From contig JAILBI010000288.1 of the NCBI GenBank assembly GCA_024681175.1, positions 1 to 9,074 of the forward strand: a stretch of 9,074 nt of DNA. Direction: 5' to 3'. Both the position numbers and the translations under genes were made by a program. The notes beneath the pieces are model-generated. The model did no database searches, had not been told where the DNA came from, and saw only the letters and a program-made list of their open reading frames with translations. This document shows positions 1 through 7,103 of the stretch, in pieces. Numbering within the stretch: position 1 is the first letter of the stretch; each line of letters begins with the position of its first letter. This DNA comes from Acholeplasmatales bacterium. Lineage in GTDB: Bacteria; Bacillota_I; Bacilli_A; Acholeplasmatales; Anaeroplasmataceae.

Positions 1-2
1 CA

Positions 3-1055
3 TTAAATGAAATTAAAAAAAATATATATCTTAAAGATATTTTAAAGAATCATGATGAAGAAACATTATTTGATCCTTTAACTGGTTTAATTACTAGAAA
101 TTTCTTTCAAGAATATATGAAAAATTTAATAAATAAGAATATTCCATTTACTTTTGGTATTGTTGATCTTGATAATTTTAAAACAGTTAATGATAATTAT
201 GGTCATCATGTTGGAGATATTGTTTTAAAAGATATTGCGAAAAGATTAATTACATTTATTGGCCAAGATGGTTTAGCTGGAAGATTTGGTGGTGACGAAT
301 TTGTTTTCGTCTGGACTGGATCAAATAATTATGATGATATTCATAATTATGTAAATAAGATGTATCATAATAATACTATCTTTAGAAGAAATGTAGATAC
401 AGGTAGCGATAAAATATTTGTTACTGCGACAGTTGGAACATCATCATTTCCTAATGATGCCAAAACATATAATGATTTAATTCAATTATCAGATAAAACA
501 TTATATCGTGGTAAGTTGAAGGGAAGAAATTGCTTTATCATTTATGTTAAAGAGAAGCATGAAAATTTAGAAGTTAAAAAAATGTATCGTGAGCCAATTG
601 ATTCATCAATCATGAGACTATATACATTATTTGATCAAATTAATAAATCTAAGGATAGAGGTCTTCCTTTTATAGAAAATTATTTATTAACTACATTAAG
701 AGTACAAAAATTATTATATTTAGATTCTTTAGGTAATTTATATGATTTAATAAAGGAAGAAGAATTATTTAATGTAAAAGGTATTTTAAATTTATTTGAT
801 GAAAATGGCTTTTTTATAGCTAAATCAAGTCATGATTTTTCTACAATTGATAAAGATATAGAAAATAAATTAAATAAATTTGGAGTTGAATCATTATTAG
901 CTGTAAAAATGAATTTTAATAAAAATAATATGGGAGCTATATTATTAGCTGAAAAAAGATTTTCAAGAATTTGGCAAGCTGATGAAAAAGCATTGTTAGT
1001 TGTTTTTGCAAGATTATATCATGCATATATGATTAATAATAAAGAAGAAAAATAA
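3..1055 (+). CDS. GGDEF-domain protein with C-terminal GAF-like region (5' partial)
   Basis: Probable diguanylate cyclase, making cyclic di-GMP from two GTP. The frame is open to the left edge with no stop, and the domain's opening DPLTGL motif lies at 75-92, upstream of the ATG at 117. That ATG is therefore internal and the true start is outside the window. Visible motifs are the metal/nucleotide segment VDLDNFKTVNDNYGHHVGD (162-218) and an intact GGDEF signature (288-302), so the active site looks functional. The product-inhibition I-site (RxxD ahead of GGDEF) reads GQDG and is absent. After the GGDEF domain come roughly 160 residues; their last third (hydrophobic strand, MGAILLAEKRFSR, then a closing helix) resembles a GAF sensor domain. 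The usual order puts the sensor first. No second c-di-GMP gene is visible. Confidence is high for GGDEF and moderate for GAF. Confidence 0.9.
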   Translation, partial: LNEIKKNIYLKDILKNHDEETLFDPLTGLITRNFFQEYMKNLINKNIPFTFGIVDLDNFKTVNDNYGHHVGDIVLKDIAKRLITFIGQDGLAGRFGGDEFVFVWTGSNNYDDIHNYVNKMYHNNTIFRRNVDTGSDKIFVTATVGTSSFPNDAKTYNDLIQLSDKTLYRGKLKGRNCFIIYVKEKHENLEVKKMYREPIDSSIMRLYTLFDQINKSKDRGLPFIENYLLTTLRVQKLLYLDSLGNLYDLIKEEELFNVKGILNLFDENGFFIAKSSHDFSTIDKDIENKLNKFGVESLLAVKMNFNKNNMGAILLAEKRFSRIWQADEKALLVVFARLYHAYMINNKEEK

Positions 1056-1066
1056 TATAAAAAAAT

Positions 1067-1103
1067 AAAACATATTTCAATTTTTGTTTGAAATATGTTT
1101 TTT
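1067..1103 (+). terminator. Intrinsic terminator of the GGDEF gene
   Basis: A 14-bp perfect stem (1067-1080 with 1088-1101) with a 7-nt loop runs into a T tract, 11 bases after the stop codon. It separates the GGDEF gene from the yceD-rpmF unit. Confidence 0.88.
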
Positions 1104-1138
1104 ATATATAATAAATTATATTTATTATGTTTTCTTTC

Positions 1139-1167
1139 TTGACTTTATTGTTTATAACATTTATAAT
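1139..1167 (+). promoter_or_regulatory. Sigma-A promoter of yceD-rpmF
   Basis: The -35 box is TTGACT (1139-1144) and the -10 box is TATAAT (1162-1167), with a 17-bp spacer. This is the closest to consensus of the promoters in the window, as expected for a ribosomal protein unit. Confidence 0.85.
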
Positions 1168-1188
1168 TTATCATGTTGAGGTGGCATT

Positions 1189-1644
1189 ATGAAGTTTACT
1201 TTAGCTCAACTAAGGAAATTATCTTTCCCATATGAATATGATGAGACGCTTGATTTATCAAATGAGCTTAACGGCTTAGAGGATATTTTGAGTTCGGGTC
1301 TTTGTAAGATTCATACAGCAATTAATCTTGCTGGAGAAGAAGATTATGTTTTGAATTTTCAAATCGAAATTGATTTAATTGTTCAAGATGCAATTTCTTT
1401 GAAAGAAATTCCACTTCATCTTGATATAACATCTAAAGAAGTTTATTCAAAAGATACTGAAAGAGATGATTGCACAGTTATTGAGGGTTTAACACTTGAT
1501 ACTCGTGAAGCTATCATTGCGGCAATATTAGAGAATAAACCAATGGTATCTTCAAATGAAGAATTTGAAGATGAAATTGTAGATGAGGATGAAGAAGAGA
1601 AAATAAACCCAGCATTTGCCTCACTCAAGGATTTATTAAAGTAG
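1189..1644 (+). CDS. yceD: YceD/DUF177 family protein
   Basis: YceD family protein; the family is tied genetically to 23S rRNA accumulation, with no established biochemical activity. Support comes from the [11 protein letters not shown] opening, the 151-residue length, the acidic C-terminal stretch (about residues 123-138), the [11 protein letters not shown] ending, and above all the position directly before rpmF, the family's hallmark. A GAGGTGG ribosome site lies 4 bases before the ATG. The stop codon TAG overlaps the AGGAGG of rpmF, so the two are very likely translated in concert. Unusually, the central Cys motif of the family (CxRC in many, CSR in Bacillus as I recall it) is replaced by QDAIS around residues 66-70. 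The product is acidic and presumably cytoplasmic. Confidence 0.85.
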   Translation: MKFTLAQLRKLSFPYEYDETLDLSNELNGLEDILSSGLCKIHTAINLAGEEDYVLNFQIEIDLIVQDAISLKEIPLHLDITSKEVYSKDTERDDCTVIEGLTLDTREAIIAAILENKPMVSSNEEFEDEIVDEDEEEKINPAFASLKDLLK

Positions 1645-1654
1645 GAGGAATAAT

Positions 1655-1858
1655 ATGGCAGTACCTTTCCGTAGGGTTTCAAAGTCAAGAAAGAGAATGA
1701 GAAGATCTCATCTTGCATTATCTGTACCTGGAATGATTACTTGTCCTAATTGTGGTGAAATGACTTTATCTCATAGAGTTTGCCCAAATTGTGGTTACTA
1801 CAAAGGAAAACAAGTTATCGTTAAAAAAGAAAAAACAGATGAAGAGGCATCTAAATAA
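1655..1858 (+). CDS. rpmF: 50S ribosomal protein L32
   Basis: Structural protein of the large ribosomal subunit. The basic N-terminus [19 protein letters not shown] is the L32 signature. It is followed by a zinc ribbon with all four cysteines (C30, C33, C43, C46), so this is the zinc-binding form and not the Cys-less paralogue used under zinc limitation. At 67 residues it is slightly longer than many L32 proteins because of a Lys/Glu-rich tail. A perfect AGGAGG site (1643-1648) begins inside the yceD stop codon, giving strong, coupled translation. Transcription comes from the yceD promoter and ends at the hairpin just downstream. Confidence 0.98.
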   Translation: MAVPFRRVSKSRKRMRRSHLALSVPGMITCPNCGEMTLSHRVCPNCGYYKGKQVIVKKEKTDEEASK

Positions 1859-1872
1859 TTAGATACTTGTAG

Positions 1873-1900
1873 AAATAGACACCTTGGGTGTCTATTTTCT
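1873..1900 (+). terminator. Intrinsic terminator of yceD-rpmF
   Basis: An 11-bp perfect stem (1873-1883 with 1887-1897) with a 3-nt loop and a T-rich tail, 14 bases after the rpmF stop. Confidence 0.85.
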
Positions 1901-1909
1901 ATATATAGA

Positions 1910-1918
1910 TGATATAAT
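1910..1918 (+). promoter_or_regulatory. Extended -10 promoter of rsmH
   Basis: TGATATAAT provides a TGn extension plus a perfect -10 box. No convincing -35 box is present at 16-18 bp; that region falls inside the rpmF terminator stem. The start would lie close to the ATG, leaving a very short leader. Confidence 0.6.
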
Positions 1919-1933
1919 ATAAATGGTGATGAT

Positions 1934-2857
1934 ATGTATATACATAAAAGTGTGCTTCTAAATGAAGCAATTGAAAATTTAAATATTAAAGAGGATGGTA
2001 TTTATGTTGATGCAACCTTAGGTGGTGGCGGACATTCTAAAGAAATATTAAAAAGAATTCCTAAAGGACATTTATATTGTTTTGACCAAGATGATTATGC
2101 CTTTTTAAGATCTAAGCCTATCTTAGATGAAATAGGTAATAATTACACATTTATTAAAGCTAATTTTAAAGATTTAAAACAAAAATTAAATGAGCTTGGT
2201 GTAGAAAAAATAGATGGTATATTATATGATCTTGGTGTTTCATCATTTCAGCTTGATATTCCAGAGCGTGGCTTTTCATATAATTTTGATGCAAAGCTTG
2301 ATATGAGAATGGATCAAACAAAAGATTTTTCTGCATACGATATTGTAAATAAATATAAAGAAGAAGATATATCTAAAATTATATTTGATTATGGTGAAGA
2401 AAAATTTGCAAGATCTATTTCAAGAAATATCATCAATAAAAGAAAAGAAAAGCCAATTGAAACTACATTTGAGCTTGTAGATATTATTAAACATTCAATG
2501 CCTCAAAAGGAATTACATAAAAAGGGTCATCCTGCAAAAAAGACCTTCCAGGCATTAAGAATTGCAGTAAATGATGAATTAAGAGTATTTGAAACATCAA
2601 TTAATGATGCCTTAGATATGTTAAATCATAATGGCTATGCAGTAGTTATTACATTCCATTCACTTGAGGATAGAATTTGTAAAAAGGTATTTAAGGAAAG
2701 ATCTACACTTGATATATTACCTGGATTACCTATTGTAATAACTGAAGAAGCACCTTTTGAAAATATGACTAAAAAGGTAATTACATCATCAGATGATGAG
2801 CTTGATGAAAATAATAGAGCTCATAGTGCTAAAATGAGAGTTTTAAGAAGACGATAG
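1934..2857 (+). CDS. rsmH: 16S rRNA (cytosine(1402)-N(4))-methyltransferase RsmH
   Basis: SAM-dependent methyltransferase (formerly MraW) that N4-methylates C1402 of 16S rRNA in the decoding centre. Visible family motifs are the SAM loop VDATLGGGGHS (residues 25-35), DGILYDLGVSSFQLD (94-108), ERGFSYNFDAKLDMRMD (111-127), HPAKKTFQALRIAVNDEL (199-216) and VITFHSLEDR (238-247), in the expected order. The length of 307 is normal. The ribosome site is weak (GGTGAT at 1925-1930, 3 bases from the ATG), but the N-terminus YIHKSVLLNEAI matches the family start. rsmH usually sits between mraZ and ftsL in the division/cell-wall cluster; here rpmF is upstream and a small membrane protein follows, so it has left that cluster or the cluster has been dismantled. 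Confidence 0.97.
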   Translation: MYIHKSVLLNEAIENLNIKEDGIYVDATLGGGGHSKEILKRIPKGHLYCFDQDDYAFLRSKPILDEIGNNYTFIKANFKDLKQKLNELGVEKIDGILYDLGVSSFQLDIPERGFSYNFDAKLDMRMDQTKDFSAYDIVNKYKEEDISKIIFDYGEEKFARSISRNIINKRKEKPIETTFELVDIIKHSMPQKELHKKGHPAKKTFQALRIAVNDELRVFETSINDALDMLNHNGYAVVITFHSLEDRICKKVFKERSTLDILPGLPIVITEEAPFENMTKKVITSSDDELDENNRAHSAKMRVLRRR

Positions 2858-2877
2858 ATAGATTTTTAAATTAAAAG

Positions 2878-2886
2878 TGATATAAT
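2878..2886 (+). promoter_or_regulatory. Extended -10 promoter of the small membrane protein
   Basis: TGATATAAT lies 20 bases after the rsmH stop with no good -35 box. No terminator separates the two genes, so the downstream gene is probably read both from rsmH transcripts and from this promoter. Confidence 0.55.
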
Positions 2887-2911
2887 TTATTTTGTTAAGG
2901 AGAAAATATAT

Positions 2912-3202
2912 ATGAGTAATGATACAAAGAAAACTTTATTTTATATTGTAGGCTTATGTGCCTTTGTAGCACTTATTGCTGCAGGAACTAACTGGATTTT
3001 AAATTTAGCAGGATTACATAATGATCTTGTTACATTTATTGGTCATTTAGCTTCAATTGTATTAATTGTTTGTGCATTTATTGCAGGATTAGTATGGATT
3101 ATGAATGTTAAATGGAATAAGACAGTTAGAATAGTATTTACAGTATTATTTATTGTATTTGGTGTTTTAGCAATCTTAGGTGTATTTGGAATCGGTTATT
3201 AA
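2912..3202 (+). CDS. Small three-helix membrane protein, function unknown
   Basis: I do not recognise this 96-residue protein. It is very hydrophobic, with three likely membrane helices at about residues 8-30, 40-65 and 72-96. Short loops separate them: NLAGLHND between helices 1 and 2, and the basic NVKWNKTVR between helices 2 and 3. By the positive-inside rule the second loop should be cytoplasmic, placing the N-terminus (SNDTKK) outside or making the topology ambiguous. There is no cleavable signal peptide, lipobox or catalytic motif. A good AAGGAG site sits 9 bases before the ATG, and the gene has its own promoter core and a strong terminator, so it is very likely expressed. Nothing in its sequence links it functionally to rsmH. 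Confidence 0.8.
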   Translation: MSNDTKKTLFYIVGLCAFVALIAAGTNWILNLAGLHNDLVTFIGHLASIVLIVCAFIAGLVWIMNVKWNKTVRIVFTVLFIVFGVLAILGVFGIGY

Positions 3203-3206
3203 TAAT

Positions 3207-3242
3207 AAAAATACTGCTAGAAATTAATCTAGCAGTATTTTT
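3207..3242. terminator. Bidirectional terminator between convergent genes
   Basis: A 15-bp perfect stem (3207-3221 with 3228-3242) with a 6-nt loop has an A tract on one side and a T tract on the other. It ends one base before the clpB stop codon on the opposite strand, so one hairpin serves both converging transcripts. Confidence 0.9.
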
Positions 3243-3243
3243 A

Positions 3244-5361
3244 TTATTTCAATAAGATTCTAAGCTCATTACCTGATACATCTAATACATAATTAATATT
3301 TGGCTTGATTTCGCCCTTAATGATTTTTGTTGCAACAAAGGTTTCAATTACCTTAGTTATAAATCTCTTAATAGGTCTTGCACCAAATTGAACATCAAAT
3401 GAATTATCTAGGATATATTGCTTTAAATTATCTGTAAATGTAATATTGATATTTTCTTGTAATAATCTAATATCAAAATTATGTAATAATTTATTAACAA
3501 TTTTATATTGTACATCCTTATTTAAAGGATTAAATGTGATTATTTCATCAATACGATTTAAAAATTCTGGTTTAAAATATTGATGTAATAAGCTATTAAT
3601 TTTATCCTTCTTTGAATTATCATTTGAAAGTAAAATATCAGAGCCAATATTAGATGTCATAATGATAATTGTATTTTTAAAATCAACTGTTCTTCCTTGA
3701 GAATCTGTTAATCTACCATCATCAAGGATTTGAAGAAGAATATTAAATACATCATGATGAGCTTTTTCAATTTCGTCAAATAAGACAATTGAATAAGGAG
3801 AACGTCTTACCTTTTCTGTTAATTGTCCACCTTCCTCATATCCTACATATCCTGGAGCTGAACCAATTAATTTAGATACTGAATATTGTTCCATATATTC
3901 AGACATATCAAGTCTTATAATATGACTTTCAGAATCAAATAAAGAAGAAGCAAGAGCCTTTGCAAGCTCAGTCTTACCTACACCAGTAGGTCCTAGGAAT
4001 AAGAATGAGCCAATTGGCTTATATTCATCCTTAATACCCGCTCTTTGTCTAATTATTGCATCAGATACTAGATTTACTGCTTCATCTTGGCCAATAACTC
4101 TTTCTTTTAATGTATCAGCTAAATTTAATATCTTTTCTTTTTCTCCTTGCATAAGCTTAGAAATAGGAATATTTGTTAATTTAGATACTACATCAGCAAT
4201 ATCTTGTTCAGTTATTGCTTCTGATAGCATTCTATCCTCTCTTGATTTTTCTTGATATTCTTTAATTTTATTTTCAAGATCAGGTATTTCTTGATATTGA
4301 AGACGAGAAGCCTTTTGATAATCACCATTATTAAATGCTTTATCAAGCTCAAATTTCTTTTGTTCTAATTTTTCTTTAATTAATTTATAATCATTTAATT
4401 CATTCTTTTCTAAAGACCATTTAGAATTCATTTCTTTTTGTTTAGCTTCAAGAAGGTCTAATTCCTTTTTAATATCATCTAATCTTTTAATAGATACAGG
4501 ATCAGATTCTTTCTTTAATGATATTTGTTCAATTTTGAGCTGTGTAATTTTTCTATCCATATCATCAAGCTCAGCTGGCTTAGAATCAAGCATCATTCTT
4601 TTTGAAGCACAAGCTTCATCAATAAGGTCAATTGCCTTATCTGGTAAGAATCTATCTGTAATATATCTATTAGATAAATTAGCAGAAGATACAATTGCGT
4701 TATCAGAAATTGTAACACCATGATGTGTTTCAAATGTTTCTTTAATACCTCTTAAAATAGAAATAGTATCAACTACAGAAGGCTCTTGAACTAATACCTT
4801 TTGGAATCTACGCTCAAGTGCAGAATCTTTTTCAATATATTCATGATATTCCTTTAATGTTGTTGCACCAATACAATGTAGCTCACCACGTGCAAGCATA
4901 GGCTTTAGCATGTTAGAAGCATCCATTGCACCATCAGTTTTACCTGCGCCAACAATTAAATGAATTTCATCAATAAACATAATGATATTTCCATCAGCTT
5001 CTTTAATTTTATTTAATACAGCCTTTAATCTCTCTTCAAATTCGCCTCTATATTTAGCTCCTGCAATTAAAGATGCCATATCAAGCTCAAATATTTGTTT
5101 ATTCTTTAAAGAAATAGGTACATCATTTTGGACAATACGTCTTGCAAGACCTTCAACAATCGCGGTCTTACCAACACCTGGCTCACCAATTAAAACAGGG
5201 TTATTTTTTGTTTTTCTTGATAAGATTCTAATAACATTTCTAATTTCTTCATCACGACCAATTACAGGGTCTATTTTGCCATTTTTAGCTAATTCAACTA
5301 AATTTCTACCATATTTTTCTAATACATTTTCATTTTCATTTTGATAATTTTGATTTTCCAT
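3244..5361 (-). CDS. clpB: ClpB-type disaggregase lacking the N-terminal domain
   Basis: Hsp100 AAA+ unfoldase that pulls polypeptides out of aggregates together with DnaK. It has two ATPase modules. The first has Walker A GEPGVGKT (residues 59-66), Walker B IMFIDE (127-132) and pore loop AKYRG (about 102-106). The second has Walker A GPTGVGKT (457-464), Walker B VLFDE (526-530) and pore loop GYVG. Between them lies the charged coiled-coil middle domain (about 260-380) that marks ClpB; no ClpP-binding IGF-type loop is seen. The Clp N-domain (about 150 residues) is absent: the protein starts just before [12 protein letters not shown], as in short mycoplasma-type ClpB. I chose the ATG at 5361, giving 705 residues. 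A GTG at 5370 would lie inside the GAGGTG ribosome site (5368-5373), which is 6 bases from this ATG. A CIRCE site covers its promoter. Confidence 0.95.
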   Translation of the reverse strand: MENQNYQNENENVLEKYGRNLVELAKNGKIDPVIGRDEEIRNVIRILSRKTKNNPVLIGEPGVGKTAIVEGLARRIVQNDVPISLKNKQIFELDMASLIAGAKYRGEFEERLKAVLNKIKEADGNIIMFIDEIHLIVGAGKTDGAMDASNMLKPMLARGELHCIGATTLKEYHEYIEKDSALERRFQKVLVQEPSVVDTISILRGIKETFETHHGVTISDNAIVSSANLSNRYITDRFLPDKAIDLIDEACASKRMMLDSKPAELDDMDRKITQLKIEQISLKKESDPVSIKRLDDIKKELDLLEAKQKEMNSKWSLEKNELNDYKLIKEKLEQKKFELDKAFNNGDYQKASRLQYQEIPDLENKIKEYQEKSREDRMLSEAITEQDIADVVSKLTNIPISKLMQGEKEKILNLADTLKERVIGQDEAVNLVSDAIIRQRAGIKDEYKPIGSFLFLGPTGVGKTELAKALASSLFDSESHIIRLDMSEYMEQYSVSKLIGSAPGYVGYEEGGQLTEKVRRSPYSIVLFDEIEKAHHDVFNILLQILDDGRLTDSQGRTVDFKNTIIIMTSNIGSDILLSNDNSKKDKINSLLHQYFKPEFLNRIDEIITFNPLNKDVQYKIVNKLLHNFDIRLLQENINITFTDNLKQYILDNSFDVQFGARPIKRFITKVIETFVATKIIKGEIKPNINYVLDVSGNELRILLK

Positions 5362-5390
5362 AATATTCACCTCATTTCATCTACATTTTA

Positions 5391-5418
5391 ATTATATCAC
5401 TAAAATTAGCACTTTCAA
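5391..5418 (-). promoter_or_regulatory. clpB promoter
   Basis: On the - strand the -35 box TTGAAA (5418-5413) and the -10 box TATAAT (5396-5391) are 16 bp apart, with a TGA extension before the -10 box. The -35 box lies inside the CIRCE element, so a bound repressor would exclude RNA polymerase. Confidence 0.8.
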
Positions 5419-5432
5419 GTGTAGAGTGCCAA
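5406..5432. promoter_or_regulatory. CIRCE operator (HrcA binding site)
   Basis: TTAGCACTT, nine bases, then GAGTGCCAA. This matches the consensus TTAGCACTC-N9-GAGTGCTAA at 16 of 18 positions with exact spacing. It overlaps the clpB promoter, predicting repression by HrcA and release on heat shock. hrcA itself is not in this window. Confidence 0.93.
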
Positions 5433-5440
5433 TTTTGTAA

Positions 5441-5474
5441 AGAGAAAAAGAAAAGGATGATTAAAATCATCCTT
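5441..5474 (-). terminator. Intrinsic terminator of the DUF1846 gene
   Basis: Read on the - strand, a stem of 8 to 10 bp (5474-5465 with 5462-5453) is followed by a T-rich run (5452-5441). It begins 8 bases past the DUF1846 stop and insulates the CIRCE-controlled clpB promoter from readthrough. Confidence 0.82.
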
Positions 5475-5482
5475 AATTTTAA

Positions 5483-6967
5483 TTATTCCTTTACATAAAG
5501 CTTGTGAGCGTAGAAGACAGGCTCCATTGTAAGATCTATTTTTAATTTTTTATAAATACTTTGATCTACCTCATTTAAGATTACAGTAGAATGTGCTTGG
5601 CAATGCTCAAGCTCAGGAAGTTTACTCATAGCAAGCTCTGCAAGAGGATTATTTCTTGCGGAAATTGATAATACTAATAATATTTCATCTGCATGTAATC
5701 TTGGGTTACGATTACCAAGAGTATTTATTTTCATTTTAGATACAGGTTCAATAATGCTTCTTGGAATTAATGTTAATGAATCCTTAATTCCTGCAAGAGC
5801 CTTTAATGCATTTAATAATAATGCAGAAGAAGCAGATAATAAATCAGAAGTCTTTGCAGTAACTATTTCACCATTAGGAAGCTCCATAGCCATTGATTGT
5901 GTACCAGTTTGTTCTTTTTTATCTAGGGCAGCCTTAACACATTTTCTATCTTCAACAGAAATATCTAAGCTTCTCATTAATAAGGCAATTTTATCTACAG
6001 CAGCAGAATTAAATCTACCATTTCTTTTATATACTAAAGCTTCTAAATATCTTCTTATAATTTCATCCTTTGAAGCTTTACATGCAGCTTCATCATTTGA
6101 AATTGCAAATCCTGCCATATTAACACCCATATCAGTAGGTGATTTATAAGGAGAAGAACCATATATTTTTTCAAACATTGATTTTAATACAGGATAAATT
6201 TCAACATCTCTATTATAATTTACAGTAGTAATACCGTATGCATCAAGATGATATGGGTCAATCATATTAACATCTTGTAAATCAGCTGTTGCAGCTTCAT
6301 ATGCAATATTTACAGGGTGCTTTAATGATAAATTCCAAATAGGGAATGTTTCATATTTAGAATAACCAGCTTTAACACCACGTTTATTTTCATGATATAG
6401 CTGAGATAAGCAAGTAGCCATTTTTCCAGAACCAGGTCCTGGTGCAGTAACAACTACAATTGGTCTTGATGTTTCAATGAATTCATTTTTACCAAATCCA
6501 TTATCTGAAATGATATTTTCAACATCATGTGGGTAGCCTTCAATACGATAATGAAGATATGTTTTGATACCTAAATTTTCTAAATGATTTCTAAAATCAA
6601 TTACGATTTGATCTGGCTGGAATTGTGTAATACATACAGAACCAACATATAATCCTGATTCTCTAAAAGCATCAATTAATCTTAATACCTCAGATTGGTA
6701 ATTGATTCCAAGATCTCCTCTAATTTTATTTTTTTGAATATCGTGTGCATTAATTGCAATAACAACTTCAACCTTTTCTTTTAAAGTCAATAACATTCTT
6801 AATTTAGTATCTGGATGAAAGCCAGGTAATACTCTTGATGCATGATAATCATCAAATAGCTTACCACCAAATTCTAGATAAAGCTTATCTCCGAATTTTG
6901 CAACTCTTTCCAAAATCTTTTCAGATTGCAATTTTAAATATTTCTCATTATCGAATGCAAGTTCCAT
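5483..6967 (-). CDS. DUF1846 family protein
   Basis: A member of the DUF1846 family, conserved mainly in Firmicutes and structurally determined but without an assigned reaction. The 494-residue length is typical. Visible family features are the N-terminal KYLKLQSEKILERV and LYLEFGGKLFDDYHASRVLPGF (about residues 9-50), and a glycine-rich, P-loop-like segment TAPGPGSGKMATC (174-186). That segment does not match the spacing of a canonical Walker A motif. KYETFPIWNL and HPVNIAYEAATADLQD follow. The protein appears cytoplasmic, with no signal peptide. An AAGGAG site lies 8 bases before the ATG. The gene has its own promoter and terminator, so it is a single-gene unit not co-transcribed with clpB and not under the CIRCE site. 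Family assignment is firm; the biochemical role is unknown. Confidence 0.9.
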   Translation of the reverse strand: MELAFDNEKYLKLQSEKILERVAKFGDKLYLEFGGKLFDDYHASRVLPGFHPDTKLRMLLTLKEKVEVVIAINAHDIQKNKIRGDLGINYQSEVLRLIDAFRESGLYVGSVCITQFQPDQIVIDFRNHLENLGIKTYLHYRIEGYPHDVENIISDNGFGKNEFIETSRPIVVVTAPGPGSGKMATCLSQLYHENKRGVKAGYSKYETFPIWNLSLKHPVNIAYEAATADLQDVNMIDPYHLDAYGITTVNYNRDVEIYPVLKSMFEKIYGSSPYKSPTDMGVNMAGFAISNDEAACKASKDEIIRRYLEALVYKRNGRFNSAAVDKIALLMRSLDISVEDRKCVKAALDKKEQTGTQSMAMELPNGEIVTAKTSDLLSASSALLLNALKALAGIKDSLTLIPRSIIEPVSKMKINTLGNRNPRLHADEILLVLSISARNNPLAELAMSKLPELEHCQAHSTVILNEVDQSIYKKLKIDLTMEPVFYAHKLYVKE

Positions 6968-7011
6968 TTTCTCATCTCCTTATAAAAGCGAAATTTATAT
7001 ATAACATATAA

Positions 7012-7039
7012 ATTATATTATTTTATAGTAAATTTTCAA
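7012..7039 (-). promoter_or_regulatory. Promoter of the DUF1846 gene
   Basis: On the - strand, TTGAAA (7039-7034), a 16-bp spacer and TATAAT (7017-7012). It faces away from the DUF5662 promoter; the two -35 boxes are about 20 bp apart, so one bound regulator could affect both. Confidence 0.72.
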
Positions 7040-7058
7040 TATATAAGTTGTAAAAATA

Positions 7059-7087
7059 ATGACTATTTTTTAATAAAATGTTATAAT
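7059..7087 (+). promoter_or_regulatory. Promoter of the DUF5662 gene
   Basis: ATGACT (7059-7064, four of six matches to TTGACA), a 17-bp spacer and TATAAT (7082-7087) with a TGT extension before the -10 box. Confidence 0.7.
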
Positions 7088-7103
7088 CTTTTTTGGTGAG
7101 AAT

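Noticed and set aside
1443..1718. 91-codon open frame on the - strand across the yceD end and rpmF start
   Set aside because: It is antisense to two firmly identified genes. Its serine-rich run is the complement of the acidic Glu/Asp codons of YceD, and it lacks a ribosome site.
4535..5344. Two + strand open frames (4535-4723 and 4982-5344) inside clpB
   Set aside because: Both are antisense shadows of conserved ClpB coding sequence with no homology-like features or start signals.
5406..5432. Reading the CIRCE dyad as a transcription terminator for the DUF1846 gene
   Set aside because: It has the exact CIRCE sequence and 9-bp spacing, no adjacent T tract, and a separate true terminator already lies at 5441-5474.
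5754..6149. 131-codon + strand open frame inside the DUF1846 gene
   Set aside because: It is antisense to a conserved full-length family protein, with no promoter or ribosome site and low-complexity composition.
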